Below are positions 19,216-29,678 of a stretch of DNA of 64,000 bases, in pieces; positions within the stretch are counted from its first letter, which is position 1, and every line of letters begins with the position of its first letter. Position numbers and translations under genes: made by a program. The stretch spans positions 95,182 through 159,181 of the forward strand of contig NZ_WEZG01000011.1 in NCBI RefSeq assembly GCF_009176975.1. Direction: 5' to 3'. Source of the stretch: Aureimonas psammosilenae. GTDB lineage: Bacteria; Pseudomonadota; Alphaproteobacteria; Rhizobiales; Rhizobiaceae. The notes under the pieces are model-generated. The model worked only from the letters and a program-made list of their open reading frames with translations. It was not told the origin of the DNA and ran no database searches.

Positions 19216-19219
19216 TTCG

Positions 19220-19498
19220 TCACCAGTTTTTCGAACCGTCCGGAACGAGGTTCGGGATACTGTCCAACCCGAAGCCGAAAATCTGCGTCGTCGTGTAGTA
19301 GGCAATAAAAGCCAGGGTGGCAGCGACCGTCGTCCAGAAGGCTTTGCGCGCGAAGCTGAACGTGGCCGGCGCGCCGGGCTCGGTGCCGAGAACGACGTCG
19401 TTCTCGTCGCGCTGCGATCGGATGCCGATCGGCAGAATCGCGAAAAGCACGGTCCACCAGATGATGAAGTAGATCGCGAGCGCGTTGATCCACCCCAA
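19220..19498 (-). CDS. DUF1467 family membrane protein
   Basis: 92-residue protein with two hydrophobic helices (residues 4-24 and 56-76). MGWINALAIYFIIWWTVLF and the central LPIGIRSQRDE are characteristic of the alphaproteobacterial DUF1467 family, which usually lies beside proS or rnj, as here. Function unknown. Confidence 0.88.
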   Translation of the reverse strand: MGWINALAIYFIIWWTVLFAILPIGIRSQRDENDVVLGTEPGAPATFSFARKAFWTTVAATLAFIAYYTTTQIFGFGLDSIPNLVPDGSKNW

Positions 19499-19524
19499 AG
19501 GTCAGCCTCCATTGCTCGTGGGTA

Positions 19525-19551
19525 AGCGCACCGGCCTTCGACCGGTGCGCT
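19525..19551 (-). terminator. Hairpin between rnj and DUF1467 gene
   Basis: Ten-base perfect stem AGCGCACCGG / CCGGTGCGCT with a seven-base loop, placed just after the rnj stop codon on the minus strand. T-run is weak in both directions, but stem strength and position suggest the end of the long nuo-birA-rnj transcript. Confidence 0.55.
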
Positions 19552-19561
19552 CGTTATTCGA

Positions 19562-21220
19562 TCAGCCGCGCGTGACGAAGACCGTCACCATGGGCTTCTT
19601 GCCCCAGGCATTGTTGGCGGCGGCACGAACGGCACGACGGGCTGCTTCCCGAACGAGTTCGTTGTCCTTGCGCCGCTGGCGAGGAATGCTTTCCACCGCT
19701 TCGGCGACGGCGTCGATCAGAAGCTCTTCCATGTCGTCACCCTCGCCATCGCGCTTGGGCAAACCAACGCACACGACATCGGGATCGTCGCGCAGATCGG
19801 AATTGCCGGCAAGTTCGACCAGAACGCTGACATGACCGGCATAGGAGAAACGCCGCCGTTCGGCGATGCCCATCTCCTCCTCGTTGCCGACCAGGAAACC
19901 GTCGCGATACAGGCGGCCGAAGGGCACCTGCTCCACGATCTCCGCCGCGCCCGGCGCAAGGCGCAGCATGCGACCATCGCGGACACGAACGACCTCCTTC
20001 ACGCCGAGCGACTTCGCCAGTTCCTCATGAGCGGTCAGGTGCGCCGATTCGCCATGGACGGGAACCGCGATCCTCGGCTTGATCCAGTCGTACATCTGCC
20101 GAAGCTCGGCCCGACGCGGATGGCCCGACACGTGAACCAGAGCGTCGCCATCTTCGAGGATGTCGATGCCGCGCTCGATGAGCAGGTTCTGGATATCCAC
20201 GATCCCCCGCTCATTGCCGGGAATCGTGCGCGACGAGTAGATGACGAGATCGCCTTTCGACAAGGCGATCTGCGGGTGATCGTCTCGCGCGATGCGGGCC
20301 AGCGCCGCGCGCGGCTCGCCCTGGCTGCCGGTCATCAGGATCACGGCCTTGTCGCGCGGCAGATAGCCGAACTCGCTTTCGTCCACGAACGGCGGGACGC
20401 CGTCGAGATATCCGAGTTCGTTGGCCACATCGACCACGCGGCGCATGGAACGGCCCATCAGCAATGTCTGCCGGCCAGCAGCGGCCGCCGCCAAAGCCAC
20501 GGCCTTGATGCGCCCGACATTGGACGAGAATGTCGTGACGGCCACCCGGCCGGGTGATTTCTCGATGATGTCGGTAAGCGATTCTCCGACTTCCGATTCG
20601 CTCGGCGAGATGCCTTCGCGCAGCGCGTTGGTCGAGTCGCAGACGATGGCGAGAACGCCCTCCTCGCCGATCTCGCGCAAACGCTTCTCGTCCGTCGGGT
20701 CGCCGAGGGCGGGATGATGGTCGATCTTCCAATCGCCCGTATGGAGAACGGTGCCGAGCGGCGTCCTGATGGCGAGCGATACCGGTTCGGGGATCGAATG
20801 CGTGACGTTGATGGCTTCCAAGTCAAAGGGTCCGACCTTGAAGCGCTCCCCGGCCCGGAAGACGGTGACGGGGATCTTCGGCGCGCCGGGCTCACCCTCG
20901 CGCTTGGCTTGCAGCATCCCGGCGGTGAAAGGCGTGGCGAAGACCGGCACCTTCAAACGGGGCCACAGGCTTAGGAGAGCGCCGTAATGGTCCTCATGGG
21001 CGTGCGTGATGACGATGCCATGCAGCGAGTCGCGATGCGCCTCGATGAAGGAGATGTCCGGCAGCACCAGTTCGACGCCCGGATGCTCAGGGCCGGCGAA
21101 GGACACGCCGCAGTCGATGATGATCCACTCGCGATCTTCGGCGGGACCGTAACCGTAGAGAGCGAGATTCATGCCGATCTCGCCGACGCCGCCTAGCGGC
21201 AGAAAAACTAGTTCGTTCAA
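19562..21220 (-). CDS. rnj: Ribonuclease J
   Basis: Metallo-beta-lactamase/beta-CASP ribonuclease of about 552 residues with 5'-exo and endonuclease activity in mRNA and rRNA processing. Metal ligands are in THAHEDHYGAL, LHTGDWKID and VPVHGES; the beta-CASP region includes VHVSGHPRRAEL. No ATG fits the conserved start (ELVFLPLGGVGEIGMN). A TTG at 21220 giving MNELVFLPLGG is my choice; another TTG at 21271 would add 17 residues. It lies downstream of birA on the same strand. Confidence 0.93.
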   Translation of the reverse strand: MNELVFLPLGGVGEIGMNLALYGYGPAEDREWIIIDCGVSFAGPEHPGVELVLPDISFIEAHRDSLHGIVITHAHEDHYGALLSLWPRLKVPVFATPFTAGMLQAKREGEPGAPKIPVTVFRAGERFKVGPFDLEAINVTHSIPEPVSLAIRTPLGTVLHTGDWKIDHHPALGDPTDEKRLREIGEEGVLAIVCDSTNALREGISPSESEVGESLTDIIEKSPGRVAVTTFSSNVGRIKAVALAAAAAGRQTLLMGRSMRRVVDVANELGYLDGVPPFVDESEFGYLPRDKAVILMTGSQGEPRAALARIARDDHPQIALSKGDLVIYSSRTIPGNERGIVDIQNLLIERGIDILEDGDALVHVSGHPRRAELRQMYDWIKPRIAVPVHGESAHLTAHEELAKSLGVKEVVRVRDGRMLRLAPGAAEIVEQVPFGRLYRDGFLVGNEEEMGIAERRRFSYAGHVSVLVELAGNSDLRDDPDVVCVGLPKRDGEGDDMEELLIDAVAEAVESIPRQRRKDNELVREAARRAVRAAANNAWGKKPMVTVFVTRG

Positions 21221-21296
21221 CGTGTCAGTCTTTTCCGAACGGGGTCGACCGCGTGATGACCGGCCTCCCAAAGTCGATTGCGTGGATATAGGGCGG

Positions 21297-22085
21297 TCAA
21301 CCCGCCGGCTGGATAGAAGGTGTGGAGGATTTGGAGCCGAGAGGAAAGACGTCTCCGGCCGAAACGAGACGAATTGCCCCGTCGTCTTCCTTCAGAAGAA
21401 GCCGCCCTTCCCGGTCGAGACCGACAAAAGTGCCGACCATCGTGCGATCCTGCAGGTTGACGCGGCATGGCGCGCCGATGCCGGCGCAGTTCGCGATCCA
21501 TCGCTCGCGAATGGCCGCGAAGTTGCCTCCGCGATCCCAGAACGCCAAGGCGCCTTCGATGCTTGCCGCCACCGCCGCGAAGACCTCGTCGACTTCGGCG
21601 CCGCAGCCTTCCTGCCGGAGCCCCGTCACCGGATAGGGCGTGTCGCTCGGGACATTGGCCACATTCACGCCGCAGCCGGCGACCACCGCCGTCCGTCCGT
21701 CAGGCAGACGCTCGCTTTCGATGAGGATGCCGGCGCATTTCCGCCCGCCGATCAGAACGTCATTCGGCCACTTGATGGAAACTTCGGCCGACGCCAAGCT
21801 CGGCAAGGTGGAGAGCGCTTCGCAAAGGCCGAGCGACACCACGAGAGGGAGATTGTGCAGCGCTTCCTGCGGCGAAGGGTTGATGAGAAGCAGGCTGGAA
21901 TAAAGGTTGCCGCGCTCCGACACCCAGGTGCGAGCGCGCCGCCCGCGCCCTGCCGCCTGACGGGCTGCCGTCACCCAAAGCGGTCCGGGGTCCCCGGACC
22001 GCGCAGCTTCCATGGCGACCGTGTTGGTCGAGCCGACCTCATCGAGCGCGAGATGTCGGCGAACCTTGGAAGCCTTTGCCGTCAA
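21297..22085 (-). CDS. birA: Biotin--[acetyl-CoA-carboxylase] ligase
   Basis: 262-residue monofunctional BirA without the N-terminal DNA-binding domain. The catalytic domain shows LDEVGSTNTVAMEAAR near the start, the biotin-AMP loop GRGRRARTW, IKWPNDVLIGGRKCAGILIE, and GCGVNV. A short C-terminal SH3-like domain ends the protein. A TTG start at 22085, just after the nuoN stop codon, fits the family length; no ATG is available there. Close spacing to nuoN implies cotranscription, a common rhizobial order (nuoN-birA-rnj). Confidence 0.93.
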   Translation of the reverse strand: MTAKASKVRRHLALDEVGSTNTVAMEAARSGDPGPLWVTAARQAAGRGRRARTWVSERGNLYSSLLLINPSPQEALHNLPLVVSLGLCEALSTLPSLASAEVSIKWPNDVLIGGRKCAGILIESERLPDGRTAVVAGCGVNVANVPSDTPYPVTGLRQEGCGAEVDEVFAAVAASIEGALAFWDRGGNFAAIRERWIANCAGIGAPCRVNLQDRTMVGTFVGLDREGRLLLKEDDGAIRLVSAGDVFPLGSKSSTPSIQPAG

Positions 22086-22089
22086 CGTC

Positions 22090-23529
22090 TTAGAGCAGGC
22101 TGCGCGCTGCGGCCTGCGCCGCGGCCAGAAGTGGCCCGGCGAAGACGATGTAGACCGGGAAGATGAACAGGGTCGAGAGCGCGAGCACGCCGCGAAGTTC
22201 CATGCTCGCCGGTGCCAGCGGCGCATTCGGCTCGTCGAACCACATCACCTTCACGATGCGCAGGTAGTAGAACAAGCTCACGACCGACGTCACGACGCCG
22301 ATGATCGCCAGAGGCCACAGTCCCGCACCGACCGCCGCCATGAACACGTAGTACTTGGCGATGAAGCCGCCGAGCGGCGGAAGGCCGGCGAGCGACAACA
22401 TGAGAATCGTCAGCGCGAGCGCCATGCCGGGATTGGTCTGCGACAGGCCGTTCAATTCGTAGACGTCTTGCGTCACGCCATCGCGGCGACGCATCGCCAT
22501 GATCACGGCGAAGACGCCGAGCGACATGACCATGTAGATCGCCATATAAACGGCAACGCCGCGCACGCCCGCCTCGTCACCGGCGGCAAGACCCACCAGT
22601 GCGTAGCCCATATGCCCGATCGACGAATAAGCCATCAGCCGCTTGATGTTGCGCTGGCCGATCGCGGCGAACGCGCCGAAGGCCATCGACAAGATCGACA
22701 CGAACACGAGTACCTGCCGCCAGTCGGCGACGTAAGGACCAAAGCCCTCCATCGTGAAGCGCGTGAGAAGCCCCATCGCGGCGACCTTGGGCGCGGACGC
22801 AAAGAAGGCTGTCACCGGTGTCGGCGAGCCCTCGTAGACGTCCGGCGTCCACATATGGAACGGCACGACGGAGAGTTTGAAGGCGAGACCCGCGATCACG
22901 AAGACGAGGCCGACCAGCAGGCCGAACGAGCGGTTCTCCACCGTCAAGGCACGGGCGATGGCCTGGAACTCGATCTGGCCGGTGAAGCCGTAAACCATCG
23001 ACGCGCCGTAGAGGAGGATGCCCGACGACAGCGCGCCGAGCACGAAATACTTCAGGCCCGCCTCGGTGCTCTTCACGCTGTCGCGGTTGAAGGCGGCGAC
23101 GACGTAGGAGGACAGCGAAAGGAGTTCGAGGCCCATGTAAAGGGCGATGAGATCACCCGCCGACACCATCACCATCATGCCGACCGTTGCCAGACAGATG
23201 ATGACCGGGAACTCGAAGCGGTTGAAGTGATCGGACTCCGAATAGCCGACCGTCATCACGAGAGCGGCGGCCGAGCCGATCAGCACGACGATCTTCATGA
23301 AGCGGGCGAAGGCGTCGAGTTCGAACGAACCGGAGAAGGCACGGCCATCCGGCGTGAAGAAGATCAGCCGGGCGGCCGTCACGATCAGCAGCGCGACCGC
23401 GAGCGAGGTCATGAAACGCGTGCTACGCTCGCCGGAAAAGACGCCGATCATCAGAAGCACCATCGCGCCGACGCCGAGGATCACCTCGGGCATCGCAATG
23501 GACAGGCTGGCGGAAAAGTCAGGTGTCAT
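22090..23529 (-). CDS. nuoN: NADH-quinone oxidoreductase subunit N
   Basis: 479-residue antiporter-like membrane subunit of complex I with about fourteen helices. The family-typical [32 protein letters not shown] and [14 protein letters not shown] segments carry the proton-channel lysines and histidines. Last Nuo gene in the operon. Confidence 0.97.
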   Translation of the reverse strand: MTPDFSASLSIAMPEVILGVGAMVLLMIGVFSGERSTRFMTSLAVALLIVTAARLIFFTPDGRAFSGSFELDAFARFMKIVVLIGSAAALVMTVGYSESDHFNRFEFPVIICLATVGMMVMVSAGDLIALYMGLELLSLSSYVVAAFNRDSVKSTEAGLKYFVLGALSSGILLYGASMVYGFTGQIEFQAIARALTVENRSFGLLVGLVFVIAGLAFKLSVVPFHMWTPDVYEGSPTPVTAFFASAPKVAAMGLLTRFTMEGFGPYVADWRQVLVFVSILSMAFGAFAAIGQRNIKRLMAYSSIGHMGYALVGLAAGDEAGVRGVAVYMAIYMVMSLGVFAVIMAMRRRDGVTQDVYELNGLSQTNPGMALALTILMLSLAGLPPLGGFIAKYYVFMAAVGAGLWPLAIIGVVTSVVSLFYYLRIVKVMWFDEPNAPLAPASMELRGVLALSTLFIFPVYIVFAGPLLAAAQAAARSLL

Positions 23530-23541
23530 GGAATTGTCCGC

Positions 23542-25053
23542 TCAGTTGGCCGCCTGGGCGACCGAATTGGCCGACCCCAGTGCCGCGGTATAGTTCTGAA
23601 CAAGCGCCTGCACCGAGGCTTCCGTCGCGTGGAATACCGGCATCGGGTAGATGCCGAAGAACACGGTCAGAACGGCGAGCGGGTAGAGCAGCGCCTTTTC
23701 GCGCGGGCTGAGGTCGAGGATGTCCTTCAGGTTCTCCTTCGTCAGAGCCCCGAAGATGACCCGCCGATACAGCCAGAGCGCATAGGCCGCCGACCAGATC
23801 ACGCCCGTCGCCGCGAAGATCGCGACCCAGGTGTTCACCCGGAAGACGCCGAGCATCGTCAGGAACTCGCCGACGAAACCGCTCGTGCCCGGCAGACCGA
23901 CATTGGCCATGGTGAAGATCAGGAACATCGCCGCATAACCCGGCATCCGGTTGACGAGACCGCCATAGGCGTCGATCTCGCGGGTGTGGATGCGGTCGTA
24001 GACGACGCCGACGCACAGGAAGAGCGCGCCCGACACGAGGCCGTGGCTGAGCATCTGAAACAACGCGCCCTGGATGCCCTGCTCGTTCGCCGCGAAGATA
24101 CCCATCGTGACGAAGCCCATATGGGCGACAGACGAATAGGCGATCAGCTTCTTGATGTCCTCCTGCATCAGCGCGGTCAGCGACGTGTAGACGATCGCGA
24201 CAACGGACAGCGTGAAGACGAAGGTCGAGAAGTAGTCGGAGGCCAGCGGGAACATCGGGAGGGAGAAGCGAAGGAAGCCGTAGCCGCCGAGCTTCAAGAG
24301 GATGCCCGCGAGGATCACCGAGCCTGCCGTCGGTGCTTCGACGTGGGCATCCGGCAGCCAGGTGTGAACCGGCCACATCGGCATCTTCACCGCGAAGGAA
24401 GCGAAGAAGGCGAGCCACAACCAGGTCTGCATGGAGGCCGGGAAGTTGTAGGCGAGAAGCTCCGGAATCGAACTCGTGCCGGCGGTCCAGTACATCGCCA
24501 TGATGGCGACGAGCATCAGGACGGAACCGAGGAAGGTGTAGAGAAAGAACTTGTAGCTCGCGTAGACGCGCCGCTTGCCGCCCCAAACGCCGATGATGAT
24601 GAACATCGGAATGAGGCTGCCTTCGAAGAAAATATAGAAGAGCACGATATCGAGCGCGCAGAAGACTCCGACCACCAGCACCTCCAGAAGGAGGAAGGCG
24701 ATCATGTATTCCTTGACGCGCTTTTCCACCGACTCCCAGCTCGCCAGGATGCAGACCGGCAGCAGGAAGGTCGTGAGGATCACGAACAGCATGGAAATGC
24801 CGTCGACGCCCATGTGGTAGCTGATGCCGCCGGCGCCCATCCAGCTTGCCTGCTCCACCATCTGGAAGCCGGCCTGCGTGTTGTCGAAGCCGATCCAGAT
24901 GAAGAGCGAGACGACGAAGGTGAAGACCGTCGTGATCAGCGCGATGCGGCGGATATTATTACGTCCTTCCGCGCTCGCATCGCTGGTGAAGGCGATGAGA
25001 GCGATGCCGACGAGCGGCAGGAAGGTGGTGAGGGAGAGGATTGGAAAGTCCAT
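23542..25053 (-). CDS. nuoM: NADH-quinone oxidoreductase subunit M
   Basis: 503-residue antiporter-like proton-pumping subunit. Start at 25053 ([16 protein letters not shown]) by family comparison. The conserved glutamate helix ([14 protein letters not shown]), [20 protein letters not shown] and [14 protein letters not shown] are present. It follows nuoL by 5 bases and precedes nuoN by 12. Confidence 0.97.
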   Translation of the reverse strand: MDFPILSLTTFLPLVGIALIAFTSDASAEGRNNIRRIALITTVFTFVVSLFIWIGFDNTQAGFQMVEQASWMGAGGISYHMGVDGISMLFVILTTFLLPVCILASWESVEKRVKEYMIAFLLLEVLVVGVFCALDIVLFYIFFEGSLIPMFIIIGVWGGKRRVYASYKFFLYTFLGSVLMLVAIMAMYWTAGTSSIPELLAYNFPASMQTWLWLAFFASFAVKMPMWPVHTWLPDAHVEAPTAGSVILAGILLKLGGYGFLRFSLPMFPLASDYFSTFVFTLSVVAIVYTSLTALMQEDIKKLIAYSSVAHMGFVTMGIFAANEQGIQGALFQMLSHGLVSGALFLCVGVVYDRIHTREIDAYGGLVNRMPGYAAMFLIFTMANVGLPGTSGFVGEFLTMLGVFRVNTWVAIFAATGVIWSAAYALWLYRRVIFGALTKENLKDILDLSPREKALLYPLAVLTVFFGIYPMPVFHATEASVQALVQNYTAALGSANSVAQAAN

Positions 25054-25058
25054 CGACC

Positions 25059-27032
25059 TCAGCGGCCTCCGACCATCATGAGGGTGACGAGGGCCGCGAT
25101 GCCGATCAGCATCGCGAACGCGTAGTGGTAGAGGTAGCCGGACTGAAGCCGGACCACGCGGTCGGTGACATCGAGAACGCGGGCCGAAATGCCATCCGGA
25201 CCGAAACCGTCGATGACCTTTTGATCCCCCGTCTTCCAGAAGAAGCGACCGAGAGCCTTGGCCGAGCGCACGAACAGGAAGTCGTAGAGCTCGTCGAAGT
25301 ACCACTTGTTCAGGAGGAACTGGTACAGGCCGCGGTTGCGGGCCGCGATCTGGGCCGGCTTGTGCGGCGCGCGGATATAGAACGCGTAGGCCAGAACGAA
25401 GCCGAGAACCATCGCGATGGCGGGCGAGAGCTTCACCAGGAACGGCACCTCGTGCATTTCATGAAGCACGTGGTTCTCCGGACCGGTGAACAGGGCGCCG
25501 TGCCAGAACTCGCCATAGCCTTCGCCCACGAAGGGGTTGAAGAAGATGAGACCCGCGAAGAGCGCGCCGATGCCGAGGATGTAGAGCGGCACCAGCATCA
25601 CCGGCGGCGACTCGTGGATGTGGTGCATCACCTCGTGGCTGGCGCGCGGCTTGCCGTGGAAGGTGAGGAAGATCAGGCGCCACGAATAGAAGCTGGTCAT
25701 TAGCGCCGCGATCACGGTCATGCCGAAGGCGTAGAGCGCGAAGGGGTTGTGGCCGACGAAGGTCGCTTCGATGATCGCGTCCTTGGAATAATAGCCGGCG
25801 GTGAACGGGAAGCCGGTCAGGGCAAGCGTGCCGATGACCATCATCCAGTAGGTTTTCGGGATGTGCTTGCGCAGACCGCCCATGTTCCGCATGTCCTGCT
25901 CGTCGGACACGGCGTGGATCACCGAGCCGGCGCCGAGGAACAGAAGCGCCTTGAAGAAGGCGTGCGTGAAGAGGTGGAACACCGCCGGGCCATAGGCACC
26001 GACGCCGATGGCTGCGAACATGTAGCCAAGCTGCGAACAGGTCGAATAAGCGATCACGCGCTTGATGTCGTTCTGCACGAGGCCGATCGTGGCGGCGAAG
26101 AAGGCGGTCGTCGCGCCGATGAAGGTGACGACCGTCAAGGCCGTGTGCGACAGTTCGAACAGCGGCGACATGCGCGCCAGCATGAACACGCCCGCCGTCA
26201 CCATCGTTGCGGCGTGGATCAGGGCGGAAACCGGCGTCGGGCCTTCCATGGCGTCCGGCAGCCAGGTGTGGAGGCCGATCTGCGCCGACTTGCCCATCGC
26301 GCCGACGAACAGCAGCAGGCAGATGGTGGTCATCGCGCCGGCGACCGTCATCGTATAACCGGCGAACTGGAAGAACGGCGCGGAACCCGCCTCCCCGCCT
26401 TCCGCCATGCGCGTGCCGAGGTCGGCGGCGCCGGCGAAGATCGTGTCGAGGTTCAAGGACCCGAACACGACGAAGACACCGAAGATGCCGAGCGCGAAAC
26501 CGAAGTCGCCGACGCGGTTGACGATGAACGCCTTCATGGCAGCCGCGCTCGCGGACGGGCGTTTATACCAGAAGCCGATCAGAAGGTAGGACGCGAGGCC
26601 GACGCCTTCCCAGCCGAAGAACATCTGAACGAGGTTGTTCGACGTCACCAGCATCAGCATGGCGAAGGTGAAGAGCGACAGGTAGCAGAAGAACCGCGGC
26701 CGATGCGGATCGTGATGCATGTAGCCGATGGAGTAGGTGTGCACGAGCGCCGAGACCGTGTTCACCACCACCAGCATGACCAGCGTCAACCGGTCGATGC
26801 GCAGCGACCAGGACACGTCGAGTGTCCCGATACGCATCCATTCCAGTAGCGTGACATGCATGGTCTCGCCTTCGCCGCCGAAGAACGAGATGAAGCCGAT
26901 CCAGGACAGGATCGCCGCGACGATCATCAAACCGGTCGTGAGGTATTCCGACGCCTTCGCGCCGAGGGCGTTTCCGAAGAAGCCGACGGTGACGAAGCCG
27001 ATAAGAGGCAGAAGGACGATCAAGGCATACAT
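25059..27032 (-). CDS. nuoL: NADH-quinone oxidoreductase subunit L
   Basis: 657-residue antiporter-like subunit whose long C-terminal lateral helix spans the membrane arm. [39 protein letters not shown] and [18 protein letters not shown] are diagnostic. Full length; 7 bases after nuoK. Confidence 0.97.
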   Translation of the reverse strand: MYALIVLLPLIGFVTVGFFGNALGAKASEYLTTGLMIVAAILSWIGFISFFGGEGETMHVTLLEWMRIGTLDVSWSLRIDRLTLVMLVVVNTVSALVHTYSIGYMHHDPHRPRFFCYLSLFTFAMLMLVTSNNLVQMFFGWEGVGLASYLLIGFWYKRPSASAAAMKAFIVNRVGDFGFALGIFGVFVVFGSLNLDTIFAGAADLGTRMAEGGEAGSAPFFQFAGYTMTVAGAMTTICLLLFVGAMGKSAQIGLHTWLPDAMEGPTPVSALIHAATMVTAGVFMLARMSPLFELSHTALTVVTFIGATTAFFAATIGLVQNDIKRVIAYSTCSQLGYMFAAIGVGAYGPAVFHLFTHAFFKALLFLGAGSVIHAVSDEQDMRNMGGLRKHIPKTYWMMVIGTLALTGFPFTAGYYSKDAIIEATFVGHNPFALYAFGMTVIAALMTSFYSWRLIFLTFHGKPRASHEVMHHIHESPPVMLVPLYILGIGALFAGLIFFNPFVGEGYGEFWHGALFTGPENHVLHEMHEVPFLVKLSPAIAMVLGFVLAYAFYIRAPHKPAQIAARNRGLYQFLLNKWYFDELYDFLFVRSAKALGRFFWKTGDQKVIDGFGPDGISARVLDVTDRVVRLQSGYLYHYAFAMLIGIAALVTLMMVGGR

Positions 27033-27039
27033 CGGCCGG

Positions 27040-27348
27040 TCAGCCTTTCATCGTGGACACGTCCTCGACCGCGATCGAGCCGCGATTGCGGAAGAAGACG
27101 ACGAGGATTGCGAGACCGATGGCCGCTTCGGCGGCGGCGACGGTCAGAATGAACAGCGCGAAGATCTGGCCGGCGAGATCGTTCAGAAAGGCCGAGAACG
27201 CGACGAGATTCAGGTTCACCGAAAGCAGGATCATCTCGACCGACATCAGGATCGTGATGATGTTCTTCCGGTTGAGGAAGATGCCGAAGACGCCCGTAAC
27301 GAACAGGATCGCGCCGACGGTGAGGTAATGGCCAAGGCCGATTTCCAT
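27040..27348 (-). CDS. nuoK: NADH-quinone oxidoreductase subunit K
   Basis: 102 residues, three helices, with the two conserved membrane glutamates in [12 protein letters not shown] and [11 protein letters not shown]. Normal length. Lies between nuoJ and nuoL. Confidence 0.97.
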   Translation of the reverse strand: MEIGLGHYLTVGAILFVTGVFGIFLNRKNIITILMSVEMILLSVNLNLVAFSAFLNDLAGQIFALFILTVAAAEAAIGLAILVVFFRNRGSIAVEDVSTMKG

Positions 27349-27363
27349 TGTTTCAGACCTTCC

Positions 27364-27981
27364 TCAGATGCCCTGTCCGCTTTTGACCTTGTGGATCTCG
27401 ATCGCCGTCGCCGGGTTACGGGCGACCTGCGCCGGGATCGACTGGCGACGCAGACGCGCCGTGTGGCGAAGCGTCAGCACGATCGCGCCGATCATGGCCA
27501 CGAACAGGATCAGGGCCGCGAGCTGGAAGAACAGGATGTAGCGGGTGTAGAGCACATGCCCGATCGCCTCGATATTCGTGGTTTCGGCAAGGCTCGGCAT
27601 GGGGAGGGCGGTCGCGATCGCGGGCGTCGGCGCGTAGTAGCTGCCGGACACGGCGATCACGAGTTCGGCGAAGAGAACAAGTCCGATGATCGCGCCGATC
27701 GGGGCATAGCTCAGCGCGCCGCGCTTCAACGCCTTGAAGTCGACATCCAGCATCATGACGACGAACAGGAACAGGACGGCCACCGCGCCGACATAAACGA
27801 CGATCAGGATCAGGGCCAGGAACTCGGCTCCGGTCAGCAGGAACAGCCCCGCCGCCGCAACGAAGGTCAGGATCAGGAAAAGGACCGAGTGAACGGGATT
27901 GCGCGACAGGACCACGCAAAGCGCGGAACCGACCGTCACGAAAGCGAAGATATAGAAGAAAAGCGCCTGCAGGCCGAGCAT
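27364..27981 (-). CDS. nuoJ: NADH-quinone oxidoreductase subunit J
   Basis: 205-residue membrane subunit with five helices (LFFYIFAFVTVGSALCVV; the helix near residue 60 with the pi-bulge sequence IVYVGAVAVLFLFVVMML). The last 35 residues are polar and cytoplasmic. It follows nuoI after 102 bases with no gene in between. Confidence 0.96.
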   Translation of the reverse strand: MLGLQALFFYIFAFVTVGSALCVVLSRNPVHSVLFLILTFVAAAGLFLLTGAEFLALILIVVYVGAVAVLFLFVVMMLDVDFKALKRGALSYAPIGAIIGLVLFAELVIAVSGSYYAPTPAIATALPMPSLAETTNIEAIGHVLYTRYILFFQLAALILFVAMIGAIVLTLRHTARLRRQSIPAQVARNPATAIEIHKVKSGQGI

Positions 27982-28083
27982 CGCCGGTATCCTAGGAAGC
28001 GTTGAACCGGACCTGAGGTCCGGTGCGCCATTTCGATGACGAAGAAGGCAGCGCGCTTGTTATGCGAGCCGCTTTCCAGCGGA

Positions 28084-28575
28084 TTAGCGGTATGGCGCGT
28101 CGAGCGCAATGTTCAGCGCGAGTTCGCGCTCCCAACGGTCGCCGTTGGCGAGGAGCTTTTCCTTGTCGTAGTAGAGCTCTTCGCGCGTTTCCGTGGAGAA
28201 TTCGAAGTTCGGGCCTTCCACGATGGCGTCCACCGGGCAGGCTTCCTGGCAGAAGCCGCAATAGATGCACTTCACCATGTCGATGTCGTAGCGCACGGTA
28301 CGGCGGGTGCCGTCGTTGCGGCGCGGACCGGCCTCGATCGTGATGGCCTGCGCCGGGCAGATCGCCTCGCAAAGCTTGCAGGCGATGCAACGCTCTTCCC
28401 CGTTCGGGTAGCGGCGCAGCGCATGCTCACCGCGAAAGCGCGGACTGACCGGGTTCTTTTCGAACGGGTAGTTCACCGTCGCCTTAGGCTTAAAGAAGTA
28501 GCGCATGGTCAGCCGGATCGCGCCGACGAACTCGGCGAGAAACAGCGAACGAACGGTCTGTGCGATGGCATTCAT
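28084..28575 (-). CDS. nuoI: NADH-quinone oxidoreductase subunit I
   Basis: 163-residue peripheral-arm subunit carrying clusters N6a and N6b: two CxxCxxCxxxCP motifs ([16 protein letters not shown] and [16 protein letters not shown]). Normal length for alphaproteobacterial NuoI. Confidence 0.98.
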   Translation of the reverse strand: MNAIAQTVRSLFLAEFVGAIRLTMRYFFKPKATVNYPFEKNPVSPRFRGEHALRRYPNGEERCIACKLCEAICPAQAITIEAGPRRNDGTRRTVRYDIDMVKCIYCGFCQEACPVDAIVEGPNFEFSTETREELYYDKEKLLANGDRWERELALNIALDAPYR

Positions 28576-28621
28576 GGCGGGCCTGAACGGTTCGAGGCGA
28601 TGGGCGGAAGCGTCCGGCGGA

Positions 28622-29668
28622 TCAGCCGGTCGCTCCCGTAAGCTTCACGACGAAGGCGGTGATGACGACCATGGCGATGGAGATCGGAAGGAACACCTTC
28701 CAGCCAAGGCGCATAAGCTGGTCGTAGCGATAGCGGGGCACGAAAGCCTTCACCAGCGCGAACATGAAGAAGACGAGGCCGACCTTCAGAAGGAACCAGA
28801 TGAAGCCCGGTATCCAAGTGAACGGCGCGAAGTTGAAGGGCGGCAGCCATCCCCCGAGGAAGAGGATCGAGGTCAGGCAGCACATCAGGGTGATGGCTGC
28901 GTACTCGCCCAGCATGAACATCATGTATGGGGTCGAACCGTACTCAACCATGAAGCCGGCGACGAGTTCGGACTCGGCTTCGGGCAAGTCGAAGGGCGGC
29001 CGGTTCGTCTCGGCCAGCGCCGAGATGAAGAACACGATGAACATCGGGAACAAGGACAGCCAATGCCAGTCCAGGAACGTGTTCGGCAGGCCGACCATGG
29101 TTCCAAGGCCCGTCTGCTGCGCCAGCACGATCTGCGTGAGATTCAACGAGCCGACGCAGAGCAGTACGGTCACGATGACGAAGCCGATCGAGACTTCGTA
29201 GGACACCATCTGCGCAGCCGAGCGAAGCGCGCCGAGGAAGGCGTATTTCGAGTTCGACGCCCAGCCGCCCATGATGACGCCGTACACCTCCAGCGAGGAG
29301 ATCGCAAAAATGTAGAGGATGCCGATATTTATGTCGGCGATCACCCAACCCTGCGCCACCGGCACCACCGCGAAGGTGGCAAGCGCCAGCGTCACCGCGA
29401 CGAGCGGCGCCAGAAGGAAGACCGGCTTGTCGGCCGTCGCCGGGATCACCGGCTCCTTCAGCACGAACTTCAAGAGGTCGGCGAAGGACTGGAACAACCC
29501 GAAAGGACCGACGACGTTCGGACCGCGACGCAACTGCACCGCCGCCCAGATCTTGCGGTCGGCCAAAAGGATGTAGGCGACGAGCACCAGAAGAACGACG
29601 AGGAACAGGACGCTCTGGGCGAGGATGACGATCCCCGGCCAGACGTAGAGCGAGAAGAAGTCGATCAT
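28622..29668 (-). CDS. nuoH: NADH-quinone oxidoreductase subunit H
   Basis: 348-residue membrane subunit at the quinone entrance, eight helices. [18 protein letters not shown] near residue 40 and the acidic loop [20 protein letters not shown] are invariant family features. Confidence 0.98.
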   Translation of the reverse strand: MIDFFSLYVWPGIVILAQSVLFLVVLLVLVAYILLADRKIWAAVQLRRGPNVVGPFGLFQSFADLLKFVLKEPVIPATADKPVFLLAPLVAVTLALATFAVVPVAQGWVIADINIGILYIFAISSLEVYGVIMGGWASNSKYAFLGALRSAAQMVSYEVSIGFVIVTVLLCVGSLNLTQIVLAQQTGLGTMVGLPNTFLDWHWLSLFPMFIVFFISALAETNRPPFDLPEAESELVAGFMVEYGSTPYMMFMLGEYAAITLMCCLTSILFLGGWLPPFNFAPFTWIPGFIWFLLKVGLVFFMFALVKAFVPRYRYDQLMRLGWKVFLPISIAMVVITAFVVKLTGATG

Positions 29669-29678
29669 GGTCCCGCTC

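Noticed and set aside
18924..19298. 124-codon plus-strand frame in the proS-DUF1467 gap
   Set aside because: It runs through the terminator hairpin and into the DUF1467 gene on the other strand; the composition is not protein-like.
22012..25125. Open frame of over 1000 codons opposite nuoN and nuoM
   Set aside because: Antisense shadow; hydrophilic charge-repeat text with no motif, while the minus strand encodes clear Nuo subunits.
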